Source: Lytechinus variegatus (Eukaryota; Echinodermata; Echinoidea; Temnopleuroida; Toxopneustidae). From it: 64,000 nt of DNA. The notes under the pieces were generated by a model, which was not told where the DNA came from, made no database searches, and saw nothing but the letters and a program-made list of their open reading frames with translations. A program made the translations under genes and the position numbers. Where the stretch lies: the NCBI RefSeq assembly GCF_018143015.1, contig NC_054749.1, positions 35,897,000-35,960,999 on the forward strand, read 5' to 3'. Of the stretch, positions 39,012-51,014 are shown piece by piece; the stretch's first letter is position 1, and each line of letters starts with the position of its first letter.

Positions 39012-40662
39012 AGTCGTACCCTGGTATCCAGTAGAGGAGGTAAAATGTTTACAAACTGGATTTCATTTGCTTTTTATTAATAACGATAAAATATCACAGT
39101 ATTTGCCTTAGTCTGTTTCCTGACAAGTAACTATTAAAAGAAATTTGACAACAATGTAAAACAAGGTATATTAGGCAAATGATTAGAATCGACCTCAACC
39201 AAACCTAAGATATCATTCAAATCAAACCACTCATCCAAAAAGAGCCTACTGTGGCAAGATACCTGTATTCTATAATAATGGCAGTTCTGAAAAAGTAAAT
39301 GAAAAATAATATTGATGATTGAATATTGGAGAAATACAGAATTCATAACAAATACCAATACACATTAAGAAAAAATGCAAAGACCAACACAGGAAAACCA
39401 TCAACTATGTCACAACTCAGCCTTAAAACGCGGACAAAGAATATTTCACTGTGATGTAAATTTAAGGAAAAAATAACTAAAGTCACAAAAAATTTTACAG
39501 ATTCTGTTAATATGCACATGTATAAATCAACTTTGAGTTGTATACTTAGCGAGACAAGTCCACGCAATCATGGTGATTTTTGCGATATATGCAAAATGTG
39601 TCCAAAAATCATTCATAATTGCATTTCAAAGTAGAATTTGGATATGGCCTACATTTTTTTTGCCAAATTACTTTTCAATGAGGAAATAATTAGTTTGTGA
39701 AGGTGATAGGCCAACTTGTGATGTCCAGCTGATTTGAATGTAGCTGTATTTCTAAAGTACAGCTGAGGAAAGATAGTGCACACCTGCACTATTAATATCA
39801 CCAAGAATGTGATTATTTCTCTCATCCATTCATTCTGCAAAACATGATTATTTACATCATATTCCACAAACTGAATTGAGGAACTATACCTGCAATGTAA
39901 TATCAAATTCATCCATATTTATCAACAGTCAAGTTGTGATTAGAACACAAATAGTGAAACAACCCCCCAAAAAACAAAAACAAAAAAATCAATAATAAAT
40001 AAATAAAATAAAATAAATAAATACATTAATAAATCTTGTTAATATCAAAATTTATATGCCTGTTTTGTTATTTGCACTAGGGAAATATGCCTCTCCAATA
40101 ACCTCAACTCCCAACATTTTCTTTATTTAAAACATAACTACCAAAACTTTGAACCATTATTACAGAACAATGTCAGATAAAATTATAAAACTGAATATCC
40201 ATGATTTATCAATAATATCAATACAGATAATCAGTGAAATTCCTGTTTGCATAATATAAAAATGCTAAAACGATATACTGTTAAAACAAATGCTAACTTC
40301 AAGGTCAAAAATTTTAAAATGATTTTTACATTTTACTTGGTTGTTATACTCGTTGTTTTCACGTCTGAAAATGCTTAGTTGATAGATGCTGTACGATGAC
40401 TTTAATGCCAATATTACTATAATGCCCCAAATGTTAGAACCCTATTACGGCATAAGTTTAGCTATCAGCATTGACAAGTTGCAATTCTCTGACAGTTTCA
40501 CTGAAATCTCTCTAACCATTTGCAAACAACTGGTTTGTGACTGTTACTTTCAGAGAATCGTAATGTACCACAGCTGATAATCTCAAGTAACCAATGTTTT
40601 CAAGGAGGTAGGTACCAATACATAGCAATCTATACATACAGTGTATCACTTACATACATTTA
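39012..40662. other. 3' flank of the LRR gene, no recognised feature
   Basis: AT-rich sequence. The minus-strand 3' UTR of the LRR gene may extend into it. No repeat or ORF of note apart from an AAATAAATAAA-rich patch near 39990-40025. Confidence 0.35.
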
Positions 40663-41138
40663 AAGTTGCATTTATCTTTGGGTTAGTATCATAAATCACC
40701 ATTAATTGCATTAATCTTTGGGTTAATCATAACTATCGCATTCATCACTTGGTTACTCTTACTAGCAATCACATGCATTCATTGTTGGATTACTCTTGTA
40801 ATAAAAATAACCTTCAATAATATCAATTGAAATTCAAATCTGGGTAGATCTTTTCATCAATAAGCATTAATTGCATTTGTGTTTATGTTGATCATATCGT
40901 CAATCACTATCATTTGCATTCATGAGTTGATTTTGTCATCAATCACAATCAGTTGCATTCATGTGTAGCTTAATGAATATGAATATTATCTTTGGATTAT
41001 TCTCATCAATGATCACCCACAGTTGGATTCATCTTTTGGTAAATCTAGTCATCAATCACCATCAATTGCATTCATCTTTAGGTTGATCTTGTCATCAATC
41101 ACCATCAATTGCATTCATCCATTTAATACTCGTCATCA
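40663..41138 (-). repeat. Minisatellite running from the LRR stop codon into its 3' UTR
   Basis: About ten divergent units of roughly 40-45 bp share the wording ATGCAATTGATGGTGATTGA on the minus strand, followed by TGACAAGATCAACC. The last unit's GATTGATGAC coincides with the final GAT codon and TGA stop of the LRR gene (41136-41138). The array therefore begins at the end of the reading frame. Confidence 0.7.
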
Positions 41139-44100
41139 ATCAGCATCTTCAAATTGGCCATCCTCAAAGTCAAGGTCAAGGTCAGGGACTGGAAGGCATG
41201 GAGGGTGATCATCAGACGGTACAAAATTGAATTTGAGAACGTTGGTTCCGATTGGACTTCTCAAAGTTTTATGTTGGTATACAGGAATATCATCATAACC
41301 TGTATGGAGATTGGAGAATAGGTGTTATATAATCATGATGTTATTTACACAAGACTTCTCTGGAACAAGATAAAGAGTAGGATTGAGCAAAAAGGGGGAG
41401 GGGCAATATTCACACCTGCCAACCTCTGGGAATGAAAAATTGTATTCTGTGATAAAAAAATGTATTTTTCCCCAAAAAAGTGTATTTCATAATAAAATGC
41501 TTGGCGCACTCGCTCATCGCGGCACTGAAGCTGCATGCAAGCTAAAATGCGCACTGCTCTTGCTGATAAAAAAAAATAATGAAACATGTGTATATCTCAC
41601 CCTGGTTTTAACAAAATAATTGAAAAAAAAAACAAGTTACCTAAAATTACAATGATCTAATAATCATATTTGTGTATGTTTTATGAAAAAGAGACATACA
41701 GAGATGATTTTTCTCAATAAATTACGATTTTGTAAGAAAAAAATATTATTTATTATTTTTTTTTGACAAAAAACGTATTTTTAACGAAAAAACGTACTGC
41801 CGTATTTCGGTTGCAAAATCGTACTGAATGCGCATTAAACATACTGGTTGGTAGGTCTGAATATTGCTGATTAGACAAGGAGACTATAAAAGAGATGAGG
41901 GAAAGAATGGGATCTGAATGAAGATAGTTCAAACTTTGACAAGTTGTGCAAACTATTATTGAAGCAGTCAAATAGAAAGACTGATGTAGATGTGACAATA
42001 AATTGAGGTTATTTCCTTTTTAGAGGCCAGTGTCATAATGACTTACAAATACACTGGTAACATGGTAGCTTGTTAACTACTATGGATTTTGTTTATTGGC
42101 TGCTGAGGCAAGTTATGATGGCAAAGGTATCTAAAAATACTACCAATAATATGCAACATTTATATAGCACATAATACAAATGTTTCTAAGCGCTGCATAC
42201 TATTACTCCGGCTTTAGCACGGCTACCCTGATCGGGTGCATGGGGCATTCAATGAATTCCTTCCTACCGGGTACACATTTACTACACCTGGGTGGATAGT
42301 GGCAGACGTAGATAAACACCTTGCCAAAGGACACAAAGTGCTGCCGTGAGATTTGAACCCCGGACTTCGTGGTTCAAAGTCCGAAGACTTCTACACTGAG
42401 CGACAACACCTCTACAATTATGATTAAAAGTCTTATGAGATGGGCAAAATGGTATACTTATTAAATGGATTGTTATCTTAAAGGTCAAGTCCACCTCAGA
42501 AAAATGTTGATTTGAATCAATAGAGGAAAATCAGACAAGCACAATGCTGAAAATTTCATCAAAATCGGATGTAAAAAAAGAAAGTTATGACATTTCAAAG
42601 TTTCGCTTATATTTAACAAAATAGTTGAGCCAGTTACATTCAAAATAGTTGAGCCAGTTACATTCAAATGAGAGAGTCGATGATGTCACTCACTCACTAT
42701 TTCTTTTTTTATTGATTGAATTATACAATATTTCAATTTTTACGAATATGACGGTTAGGACCTCCTTGCCTGAAGCACAAAATGCTAAAATAATGGAATT
42801 CCACGTGTTCAGGGAGGAATGAAACTTCATTTCACATGACAAAGACAAAAAAAAATATTTCATACAATAAAATACAAAAGAAATAGTGAGCGATGTCATC
42901 AGTTCCTCATTTGCATACCGACCGAGATGTGCATATAACTGTTTTGTGAAATGAAGCGAAAATTTAAAATGCCATAACTTTCTTATTTTACATCCGATTT
43001 TGATGAAATTTTCAGTGTTATGCTTGTTGAATTTTTCTCTTTTTATTCAAATCAAGTTTTTGTTGGGGTGGACTTGTCCTTTAAAGTCTTTTATGAGATG
43101 GGCCAATGGTATACTTACTAAATGGATTGCTATCTTCTAATTCCATATCCCAATCTTCAGGTTCATGGATGACATCATCAAGGCCATGTGTAAACTCTAC
43201 ATCAGTGGTATGACTACAGCTTCCACTAGTCCCTCCATCACTTCCTGTCATAATACATGACAAATTCATCTTCATGAAGGCCAAGATAAAGATTTCATAA
43301 AGGCTCAATAACATACAAATAATGCACGTAAGCGTGTGCATGCAGGGCCAAATAATGAACGATGTGTGAGAAGAGCTAATGGATATACCGCACCGTGGTC
43401 CGCAAGACCGAGTGCGGTATATTTATTTGGCGAGTCGAGCACAGAGTTCATTCTTTAGGTCCTCTATGCACAAGAATGCGTGCATTATTTGTTTTATACA
43501 ACCCCCTCCTCCTCCATGTTACTGAGTTGCCCCGAAAGCTATATTTGATCTAAATTCTAAATAATTCCAGACCTCGCACTATCCTGCACTCTGACGTCAG
43601 AGTGCAGGATAGTGCATTTTGGATGCAATAGTGCAATTCGCTGAATATCATGTGATCTGATTTGAACCAATCAGATTACAGAACATTCTTGGGAGTTGTA
43701 TAATGTGAATTATACTAGAGTATCACCATACATGCCAATCTTGAAATTGCTCAGTGGTCATTTTTTGTTTCAACCACTGATTCTCTGTGAACATTTGAAA
43801 GCCGATCTTTCGTTTTTTCTAGATATCATCCAAGCATCCCCTCTCAGCTATGTTTTTATTTGCTATTTTAAAGGTAATTTCATCATTTATCTTACATATC
43901 TAGTGATTGAATGGATATACTACATTATATCGTGAAAGTCCATTCCATGCTTGAGAAACAAACAATATATAGATATTTGTAGGTTTGCATGGTGGAGTTT
44001 ATAACGTGGAGGTTTATGGTTCACCTTGGTTAATGTGGAGAAGGGAAGAAAATACAGGCAGAAAGACGTTTCAGCTGGTTGACTGTCCGTCTTCACTCCT

Positions 44101-47100
44101 GAAGATGGACAGTCAACCTGCCTGAAACGTCGTGTAACCTCTCTTCACTTCATCCTGCTACTACTCAAACCATCGCTACTCAAGCCATATTCAGCTCATC
44201 TCATCTGGTTTACAGTCCTTTTCAGGACTTCACTCACTTTCAAGAAAGAATACTTCTAAATTCCTCTTCATCCTATCTCGTCTTTCAATTTCAATCTTTC
44301 TGCCTGTATTTCCTCCCCTTCTCCACATTAGACATAATGAACCGTTCACCTTCTCCCATAATATATAGATATATTATTTTAGCATAGAATCACAAAATTC
44401 ATCCAATAAAACACATTTTTCTTTCAGGCGTAGTGATATAACTAAACTTTAAAATGGACTTTCATTCTAATATCAATACATTTACTTGAAACTTGAATAA
44501 ACCCCTTGAAACCTAATTTACAAGCTTCTTCAAAAGAGAGAAATCAGTGTTGTTTTTTAGATATTGTGTTCACAAGGTAATTCCATCCCATCAAACACAG
44601 CTCAATAACCCCAAACTGTATCATTCATCAGTCAGTATTGAAGGAATATAAAATGAAGAAAACAAAAATTCTTTCAAATTCTTGTTTTGCACAAATGGTA
44701 TTCATCCTAATAATTTACCTTCATTTTGAGAAGCAGTCAGCATATCCTGATCATTAGAAAGATGTGACTTCCAGATAGAGTCTCCTTTCTTTACAGCGTT
44801 CGCAAGGGCACTTGTCTGATAAAACAAAAGAGAAGTATGAAAATTAATAAATCTGATCCAACCCTCCACCACAAAACCAAACAAAATGATAAGAAGCAGT
44901 CAGACTTTCAAGATTAAGTCATAAAATGAATAGGAGGAAGTTTAGCGTATCATTTTTGTTATTTTCTTAAAAATGTGCAGTCAAAATCTATGCCTACACT
45001 TTTGCCAGATCAAAAAATACACTACAAACCTATAACTTCTAACTTTATCATTATAACCAATGTGACATTTGACCCTGGACCTTGTGCCCTCCAAATCTAA
45101 TCAGATAAATTTGGTTTTTCTTATAATAGCCTGCAGATTGTCAGATCTTGGGACTAAAATTCCCAGTCTGGTAATAGATTTGGTTCTGTTTGAAATGAAC
45201 GTAGTTACCACTTGCAATAATCACACAATCATTCAATATCTATAAGTAACATAAATTTAATTCAGAGCGACCAGCTCTATAAATGTACATATAGTTAAAG
45301 AAATTGAATAATCAGAAATAGATCATGAATCACATGCATATCAACATAACATCAAACTGTATTCAGCAGTTAACATCAGCATGAATTAACCTACACTGAA
45401 TATGTTGCAATATGTATCTAATGAGAGTGATTTATTTATATTTAATCAAGGCCTAATAATTTGGCATCCAAACGTGACAATATTTTTGGTTATTAATTCC
45501 ACCAATTAAGTTTCATCAAAAGAGGGTTTATACTTGGATGAATACATACACTGGACCGTAGTATATCTAATCTGGTTATAATTTATATTGTTCAGAATAA
45601 GGACCCCTTCGACATCGTCAATGACTATCGTTGGTCCGATGAATATAGTCGTCTAAGAGCGATCAGCGAGCTGCGGTGGCTTCGACGACGACGCGAAGTA
45701 AAGCGAGCGAACTCTCGACGAAAAGCCAGTCCAGAATCGCGGACGAAATGATGAGGGCTGAGAGCCACAGTACGAAGATTGCTACGATGAATCACAAGTC
45801 ACGAACTCTGAGTTCAAGGATGAAGTACGAGCCCAGCTCGTCCAGTTCTTTGGAACAGTCGTGCCTGGTGAGATGAGGGCAGATGTGGTGGCTTTACCTG
45901 GCCTGTGCTGCCTGGATCCAGCCTGCCAACGATGGGGATTAAGACTCCGCTGTGCCTGCACTACACAGCCTGCAACATACACCCAAAGTAATGGCCTACG
46001 AGAACCACACCCTCACACTCCGAGTTAAGACCAAATGTGGAAGGGTCTTCCTCTCCCGAGAATCAAACGATTTCTGATTTGCTTTTACTCAAACACCACT
46101 CCATCTTGACTCTCACAAAGACAAAGTCATTAACATTCTCAATATTCCTCTGCTTTACTCTTCCACGCTGAACATATCCAATTAAAACTACTTAACTATC
46201 CAAGCTTTAATTTCACCTATTCAAAACTCCCATCTCAAACATTCTCAACAATCTTTTCCTCTCATACATAAAAACAAACATCTATAGAATTTTAGAGACC
46301 CATTGAACTTAACAAAATATATCAAGTTAAATGACCCACTGCTCATGACCTAAGCTTGTCAAGAAGTCAAAGTAAAATTCTAATCCTTACACCCCAGCGG
46401 GTTTGATCACTTACTTAAAGATACAGTTGATTGACTCTGGGACTTTGACAAGAGTCAACCACCCAAATTCCTTTTATTATATACAAGCTGAATGGTTACT
46501 AGGGGTTAACACTAAATAGACTTACAGTCACATTGTGACAGGCTTACAGTTTATAACTCAAATTCTTATTAGGTTACCATAAATATATGAAAATTTCATG
46601 ATTGTAAAAGGTGCTTAGGCCTTGAATTTGTGACCCCCAAAACTAATAATTAAAGTTCTTTAGTTACAGGGAGAATGAGGGTATTTGGTGACCTTTGATC
46701 TACTGACCAAAAAATCTAATAGAAATAATTAATCATTGAAGTGAAGATATTTAAAGAAACATGAAATAGCATATAAAAGACAAACAGTCCTTTGTGTATT
46801 TTTAAGTACAGCGGATACATTAGTGTTAACTGCATTAAATGTGTCAATATACACCAAAAGAGCATAAATCAGCCACATTTACTACAGTTATTCCACCATA
46901 CTCACATTAATCAATTCTTTTTTTTACAAAGGCAGAGTTTGAATATGTAGAATTCCCTCATTCACAGACTCTGTAAAAGAAGCTGTCCAAATAGTTACCA
47001 TCTTGTCAGTATCATGAAACTCTGTAGTCTTGATAAACTTGTGAATGCCATCAGCAGGATACTTAGCCCTTGAGTCTAGGTTCAGCACTTCAGGAATATC

Positions 47101-50100
47101 AAGCTCAAAGTCATTCTGAGTCAAAGAAAAAAACAGAAATACCACTATTACTAGAGCATTCAATAACTGAAGTACTTTTTTATTTTGAAACATTCAAGAG
47201 TGTATCTCCTGTATGTAACAGAAATTTCAAAGGGAAAATAAGCATTTCTGAATCCTCAAATTACAAGGCAATCCTAGCTCCTCTTCCTTTAATCTTTTTT
47301 TTTTCAACATTAAAGGGGTGGTCCAGGTTAAAATATTTATAGCTTAATACACAGAGTAGAACTCACTGAGCAAAACGCTGAAAATTTCATCAAAATCAGA
47401 TAACAAATAATAAAGTTATTGAAGTTTAAAGTTTAGCAATATTTTGTGAAAACAGTCATCATGAATATTCATTAGGCGAGCTTTTGATGTCACATCTCCC
47501 CTTTCCGTTTTCTTATGTTATTACATAAAATCATTTTTTTTCATTATTTCATACTTGTGTGAATAAAATGTCTCCCTCATAATGAAATAAGTTGCAGCAA
47601 TAAATATCTAATGCACTAAATCAGTTGTCAATCCCATTTTTCTAGTTCTTGGAGGAAAAATTTCATACAATAAAATACAAAAAAACAAGTGGAGACGTGA
47701 CATCATCAGCCCACCTAATGAATATTCATGACGACTGTTTTTACGAAATATTACTAAACTTTAAAATTCGATCGAAACTTTGCTATTTGTTCAGCATTTT
47801 GCTCAGTGAATTCTACTCTATTTATTAAGCTATATATACTTTCAGCCTGGACCACCCCTTTAAAACATTCAAGAAGATTTAAAATTTTCAGATATCATTA
47901 AAGGTTATCAGTTTAATTCATCCAGAAATTGGAGTAATAAAATATATTACAATACTTCAGAATAATCGACTACACAATATTGTACAGTGACATACATGCT
48001 GATTTTTGTCAGAAACACAGCTAGCTGTCAACATTTCAGGGGGCAGATTCTAATCTGCAGGGAAGTGCTCATTATGAGAGACGTAGAATGTTTTTGCAAG
48101 AGAAGTGAAGAAAGTGTGCCAGTAAAGTGATCAACTTCCAACAAATAATGAGTGAAGAACTCAATATGAAAGGGCCAAAGAGTAAATTTCGGGTTTTCCC
48201 CAACTTACATCATCTAAAGCAACTCTGACTAGACTAGTTAGTTTGTTGAGGCATGCAGGGAACTCCCTTAGATGATTGTCAACCAGATCAAGAGTTTGAA
48301 GATTCACTAGCTGCTCAAATGATGCAGGAAGTTCTTTCAGCTATATAAAAATACAAGTTCATAGTATGGTATTGGACAACATGAGAAAAAAAATATGTCA
48401 GATGTCAAACTTTTGCACAGTAATCATAACATATTACTAATCAAAATCAAAACATGATATTCATAATTATGGTTTACAACTATGCTTTCATTTTACTGAT
48501 TACTTTTGATAAATGTATTCCTTCAAATTTTGCTACAGATGAATAGATATTTTACAACAGTATGTCGCAAAAATGATATTCGCTAGTGTATGTGTGCAGG
48601 CAAGCAAAGGAATAGTAAAGCTTTCCCACATTATCATACCATTCTACAACCATTCATTCTCCCAGAATACCAATTAATCACTCTGAACAGACTCAAGAAA
48701 ATATGGATGTCCCAAAGCATATCACTTAAGAAATTATAGGGGTGATTCAGACTGTGATGAGGATGATGTATTTCCTACATTGGATCTCACTCACCTGGTT
48801 TGCATTGATTCTAAGTCTCTCTAGTAATCTCAGGTTACCAAAGTTCTCTGGAAGGCATTCAATATTGTTCTTAGACAGGAGACACGTCTTCAGTGAACGC
48901 AAGCAGCCAAAAGATGCTGGAAGCCTCCTCAGAACATTCTGCCCAAGATCAAGGTATTCCAAGGAACTTAAATCACCAAAACTATTCGGGAGACTATGCA
49001 GGTGATTTTCATCCAGTCGTAAATGTCTGTAAATAGTATGATTAAAAACAGATTAATTTTCAAATGTTTAAAGCATGTGATAAGAACTTTAAGGGGAATT
49101 GAAAATGCTTTTGCTATTTCTAAATTAATAATTTAGTTACAAACATAAACAAAGCACAAAGGTAACATGCAAACTTAAAATAGGACACAAATATATTCAA
49201 GGCTAAGATGAGGTGCACTGAGGGAAATCAACAATAAAATCCAAACCCCTAGTCTTGGTGGTCTCGGATTAATCCAAACCCTGAACTTTATTTCGAGAAT
49301 ATGAATATGAAACATAATTACCTGAGGTTCATCATCTGTCCGAAAGATTCCGGAAGCTGTACGATGCGATTACCATTCTGAAAGGCCCTCCTCTCAATTT
49401 CCATAATGTGGCTCCCAAAATGAAGAGTTTCAACCTTTCTCAGCTGTCCAATACCTTCGGGAAGTTGATCAAGGAAATTTGCACCAACATCCATGTGTCT
49501 TAAAGTGTTTCCGCTTACGATCCCAAAATTTTCTGGAAGCTCATGTTCTATGTAATTGTTTCCTAGATAGATTTCCTGGATTTGAGTGAGTTCTGCGATC
49601 CAAGGAGGAAACTTCTTCAGAAGATTGTCAGCAGCAGTGAACTTCACCAGGCACCTGGATGCTGATGCCAGCCGAGGGGTCAATTCTTGAAGATAGTTGT
49701 TGGATACATCTACATACTGTAATGAGGGCAAATCTCCAAAGCTATCTGGTAACTCCAGAAGTTTGTTCCTGCCAATATTCAAGATTGCTAGATTCCTGAG
49801 GTTACCAAAGTTTACAGGCAGAGTTTCAAGGTGATTTTCACTTGCTTCAAGGGTGTGTAAATTCTCCAAATCTCCCAGAGTGCTTGGGAAGTCACTTAGT
49901 TGGTTGTCTTCTACAGTTAAATTCCTGAGATTTTTAAGATGACAGATCTCTGGAGACAAATGTTTTAATCTGTTCCCGAGCAGGTGAAGTTCCTCCAATC
50001 TGTGGAGCTGAAAGAGAGCAGTGGAGAGCACCGCAATCTCATTTTCATTGGCAGACAGAATTCTGAGCTCTTCAAGGCTCCCTATAGAAGATGGCAATTC

Positions 50101-50340
50101 TTTCAAATCGTTTCCACTCAAACTAAGAATTTGTATTCTCGGGAGAGCACTGGATAAATCTACCGGCAATGTAGACAGGCTGTTGTAATTCAAATTCAGC
50201 TCTGTGATATTGCTGATGCAAGTACCTGCTACTTTAAGAGCACCAATGTCAAAATGAGACAATCCCTGAGATTCCAGATCAACTGATTCATCTTGTACAC
50301 TCCCCTCTTCAGCAGTACACTTTCCACCCCTGTACATCAT
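41136..50340 (-). CDS. Leucine-rich-repeat protein with acidic C-terminal tail, seven coding exons
   Basis: Minus-strand exons join in phase: 50375-49322, 49026-48795, 48340-48209, 47115-46999, 44815-44719, 43244-43119, 41299-41136 (TGA). Starting at ATG 50340 (MMYRGGKCTAEEG) the product is 628 residues. The frame is open upstream to the acceptor at 50376, so a further 5' exon may exist and may be coding. About 18 repeats of the 23-residue LxxLxxxxNxLxxLPxxfxxL type fill residues 46-480, for example ILNIGRNKLLELPDSFGDLP. One irregular repeat occurs near the first exon end. The C-terminus is not LRR and is acidic (DVEFTHGLDDVIHEPEDWDM; LPVPDLDLDFEDGQFEDAD). The LRR class resembles SHOC2 and Scribble-type intracellular scaffolds, but I do not recognise the orthologue. 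At exon 4 the reading frame also stays open past GTAACT, so an alternative short end is possible. Confidence 0.85.
42143..42415 (-). mobile_element. SINE with tRNA-like head, minus strand
   Basis: On the minus strand the head (from 42415) reads GAGGTGTTGTCGCTCAGTGT and, near 42360, the B-box-like GGGGTTCAAATC. The body includes CACCCAGGTGTAGTAAATGT and GGGTACCCGTT-like words related to other SINE bodies here. It is intronic in the LRR gene. Confidence 0.6.
42478..43084. mobile_element. Palindromic TTAA-flanked MITE, family C
   Basis: It starts TTAAAGGTCAAGTCCACCTC and ends GGGGTGGACTTGTCCTTTAA. The arms pair around an AT-rich centre. It ends only 34 bp from the LRR exon donor at 43118. Its arms resemble those of the copy at 50429-51014. 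Confidence 0.8.
43306..43712 (-). mobile_element. Hairpin-rich element, copy 2 (minus orientation)
   Basis: This is the reverse complement of 5562-5998. It includes a perfect 40-bp palindrome at 43576-43615 (left half GCACTATCCTGCACTCTGAC) centred on TGACGTCA, and a second stem near 43388-43430. It lies in an LRR-gene intron. Confidence 0.7.
44031..44330. mobile_element. Element with 35-bp inverted termini
   Basis: TAATGTGGAGAAGGGAAGAA and following bases (44031-44065) are the inverted copy of 44296-44330 with two mismatches in 35. An inner hairpin pairs GACTGTCC near 44083 with GGACAGTC near 44106. No ORF is present. Confidence 0.65.
44816..46998. other. LRR-gene intron with a GC-rich coding-like patch
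   Basis: Most is AT-rich and featureless. 45600-46030 is clearly more GC-rich. One plus-strand frame reads DEVRAQLVQFFGTVVPGEMR and continues with several cysteines (CCLDPACQRWGL), interrupted upstream by stops. It may be a decayed retrocopy or transposon fragment. No family is assigned. Confidence 0.35.
47310..47863. mobile_element. Palindromic TTAA-flanked MITE, family D
   Basis: It starts TTAAAGGGGTGGTCCAGGTT and ends CTGGACCACCCCTTTAA. The arms pair imperfectly; inner words TTTTGATGTCACATCTCCCC and its partner near 47695 flank the centre. A half copy with similar wording lies near 6560-6790. Confidence 0.8.
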
Positions 50341-50428
50341 TCCACCACACAAAAGACTCCTCTTAAGAATGTTTCCTGTAATGAGGAAAGAGAAATGAAA
50401 ATTATGTTAACCAAAAATCAAAAGGATA

Positions 50429-51014
50429 TTACAGGACAAGTCCACCCCAACAAAAAGTTTATTTGATTAAAAAGAGAAAAATCCATCAAACATAACACTA
50501 AAGAAATTTCATCAAATTGGATGTGAATTAAGAAAGTTAGGACATTTTAAAGTTTTGTTTACTTTCACAAGACAGCTATACGCACATCCTGGTCAGTGAG
50601 GAGACTGATGACATCATCCACTCACTATTTCTTTTGTATTTTATTATATGAAATGTTCTAATTTTCTCCTCATTATCAAGTGAAACAACGATAATTCCTC
50701 CCTGAACATACAGAAATAGCACTGTTTAATACCATAGGTTCAGTCAAGTTGGTCCATATTGTCAAATTTGTAAAATATGAAATATTGTATAATTCAAACA
50801 ATAAAAAACAAAAGAAATAGTGAGGGACATCATCAACTGTCTCATCAGCATGTCACTGAGATGCATCACTGCTTTTTGAAAAATAGCAAAATTTAAGATG
50901 TCATAACATTCTTATTTTACATCTGATTTTGAGGAAATTTTCAGCATTACGCTAGTTTGATTTTTCTCTATTTATTCAAAATCAATATTTTCCTCTGGTG
51001 GACTTGATCTTTAA
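50429..51014. mobile_element. Palindromic TTAA-type MITE, diverged copy related to family C
   Basis: The left end (TTACAGGACAAGTCCACCCC) has lost the exact TTAA. The right end (GGTGGACTTGATCTTTAA) keeps it. The arms align with the MITE at 42478-43084. It lies just upstream of the large LRR exon. Confidence 0.7.

Noticed and set aside
44083..44140. Hammerhead-ribozyme-like core near CCTGAAGATGGACAG and GAAACG
   Set aside because: The conserved CUGAUGA is CTGAAGA here and the flanking stems do not form a proper three-way junction.
46930..46998. Terminal coding extension of LRR exon 4 (to a stop at about 46930)
   Set aside because: GTAACT at 46998 is a usable donor and the next exon continues in phase with further in-phase exons, so the spliced form is preferred.
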